Below are positions 21,957 through 22,394 of a stretch of DNA of 22,394 nucleotides, in pieces; the stretch's first letter is position 1; every line of letters starts with the position of its first letter. The notes under the pieces are model-generated. The model did no database searches. It saw only the letters and a program-made list of their open reading frames with translations, and had not been told where the DNA came from. Position numbers and translations under genes: made by a program. The DNA lies in the NCBI GenBank assembly GCA_020026075.1, contig JAHHQZ010000029.1, positions 1 to 22,394 on the forward strand, read 5' to 3'. Source of the stretch: Actinobacillus sp. GTDB lineage: Bacteria > Pseudomonadota > Gammaproteobacteria > Enterobacterales > Pasteurellaceae.

Positions 21957-22266
21957 ACAACCATCAGCCTTTCAAAAAGGCGCAAGCCTATACAGCGTAT
22001 TGCTAGCAATAAGCTTGTTTTTAGGCATTTTTATCGCACTAGAAAAATGGCAAGAACAGCAACAACAAAGCGCCACCACCCTATTTTTACAGCGCCAAGC
22101 CATTCAAGTGCAATACAACCAAAAACAACGCCGATACCTCGATTTCCCTTGTGAAAAACAAATATCACGCAACAATTACACAATGAAAATCACCTGCAAC
22201 GGACAACAAGAAAACCTAACCGTTTGCGTAAAAATACAAGAAACTGGGCTGATATGGTGTGGTTAG
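21946..22266 (+). CDS. comQ: Competence prepilin-like protein (ComQ-type)
   Basis: This is the fourth pilin-like gene (106 aa). The leader MIFKQPSAFQKG is followed by ASLYSVLLAISLFLGIFIALE, a Gly cleavage site and hydrophobic stem; the +5 residue is Ser, not Glu. A Gln-rich helix (KWQEQQQQ) and a small Cys-containing domain follow (CEKQ, KITCNGQ, VCVKIQ, IWCG), resembling PpdC-type minor pilins. It starts with GTG at 21946, supported by GCGAGG 5 nt upstream, and overlaps comP by 11 nt. In H. influenzae the operon is followed by recC; here the next 128 nt show no gene start. Confidence 0.72.
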   Translation: MIFKQPSAFQKGASLYSVLLAISLFLGIFIALEKWQEQQQQSATTLFLQRQAIQVQYNQKQRRYLDFPCEKQISRNNYTMKITCNGQQENLTVCVKIQETGLIWCG

Positions 22267-22394
22267 TACAGACAAGCGAATAAAGTTATTCTTTTTGTAT
22301 GTTATAGTAGTAATTAAATCTCATAATAGCAATGAAGATGGGGTTAGAAATAGAAACATAAAACCTATAAAAAAACTATAAATAAATATAATTT
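22267..22394. other. AT-rich 3' tail of window without recognised gene
   Basis: There are 128 nt after comQ, very AT-rich towards the end. A TATAGT motif near 22302 could be a -10 without a clear -35. No open frame longer than about 10 codons from an ATG, no terminator hairpin and no tRNA is seen. The next gene lies outside the window. Confidence 0.5.

Noticed and set aside
22290..22330. CRISPR repeat-like GTTATAGTAG stretch at the window end
   Set aside because: Only one copy, no repeated spacing and no cas gene; plain AT-rich sequence is a sufficient explanation.

Overview
The window looks like the chromosome of a member of the Pasteurellaceae (Gammaproteobacteria). The reasons are: a four-gene run of competence pilin-like genes resembling comN-comO-comP-comQ of Haemophilus, preceded by a CRP-S (Sxy-dependent) type site; the alaS-csrA-galU order; a three-domain NadR; an OpsX-type heptosyltransferase; and proteins that read like Haemophilus/Pasteurella orthologues. 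I cannot fix the genus. Exact DNA-uptake-sequence cores are scarce (one AAGTGCGGT, two ACAAGCGGT seen by eye), so they do not place it. Overall the region is a housekeeping segment with a few accessory insertions. I see no insertion sequence, prophage or CRISPR array.

Layout. 1-400, minus strand: two tandem identical tRNA-Gly(GCC) genes (the first cut by the window edge) with a stable-RNA promoter, then an unlisted 28-residue membrane peptide gene with its own terminator. 519-2764, minus: ribD-degS (riboflavin synthesis; envelope-stress protease). 3001-4032, plus: an AT-rich cytoplasmic-type L-asparaginase that looks imported. 4035-5580, minus: ribB-mutH behind an FMN riboswitch. 5645-8382, minus: an octopine/opine-dehydrogenase-family enzyme and a YfcC-family permease, behind a perfect CRP site placed at -41.5 from a candidate -10, with a strong hairpin terminator between the two genes. 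8561-10859, plus: ubiK-nadR-metallophosphoesterase, ended by a hairpin shared with the convergent opsX. 10919-12867, minus: pflA then opsX. 13095-17201, plus: alaS, csrA-galU, metJ. 17308-19518, minus: katG. 19718-22266, plus: CRP-S site and comNOPQ-like operon.

How the genes relate. RibD and RibB are both early riboflavin enzymes but sit in separate operons; only ribB shows an FMN riboswitch. The opine-dehydrogenase/permease pair is the best candidate for a little-described metabolic module: a CRP-controlled dehydrogenase with a transporter, presumably taking up and oxidising an N-carboxyalkyl amino acid or a related compound. NadR (NAD salvage) is translationally coupled to a metallophosphoesterase of unknown substrate. 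CsrA and GalU are nearly fused (1 nt apart). MetJ is about 24 residues shorter than the usual 105 and ends right beside a palindromic repeat.

The main non-genic signal is a dispersed palindromic repeat with consensus half-site AAAAATTCCGGCCTAG. At least ten full or half copies occur in 22 kb, mostly at gene ends, where several form terminator hairpins. Two copies lie inside the comP-like coding sequence. Its spacing and placement resemble those of uptake signal sequences, but this was judged only by eye.
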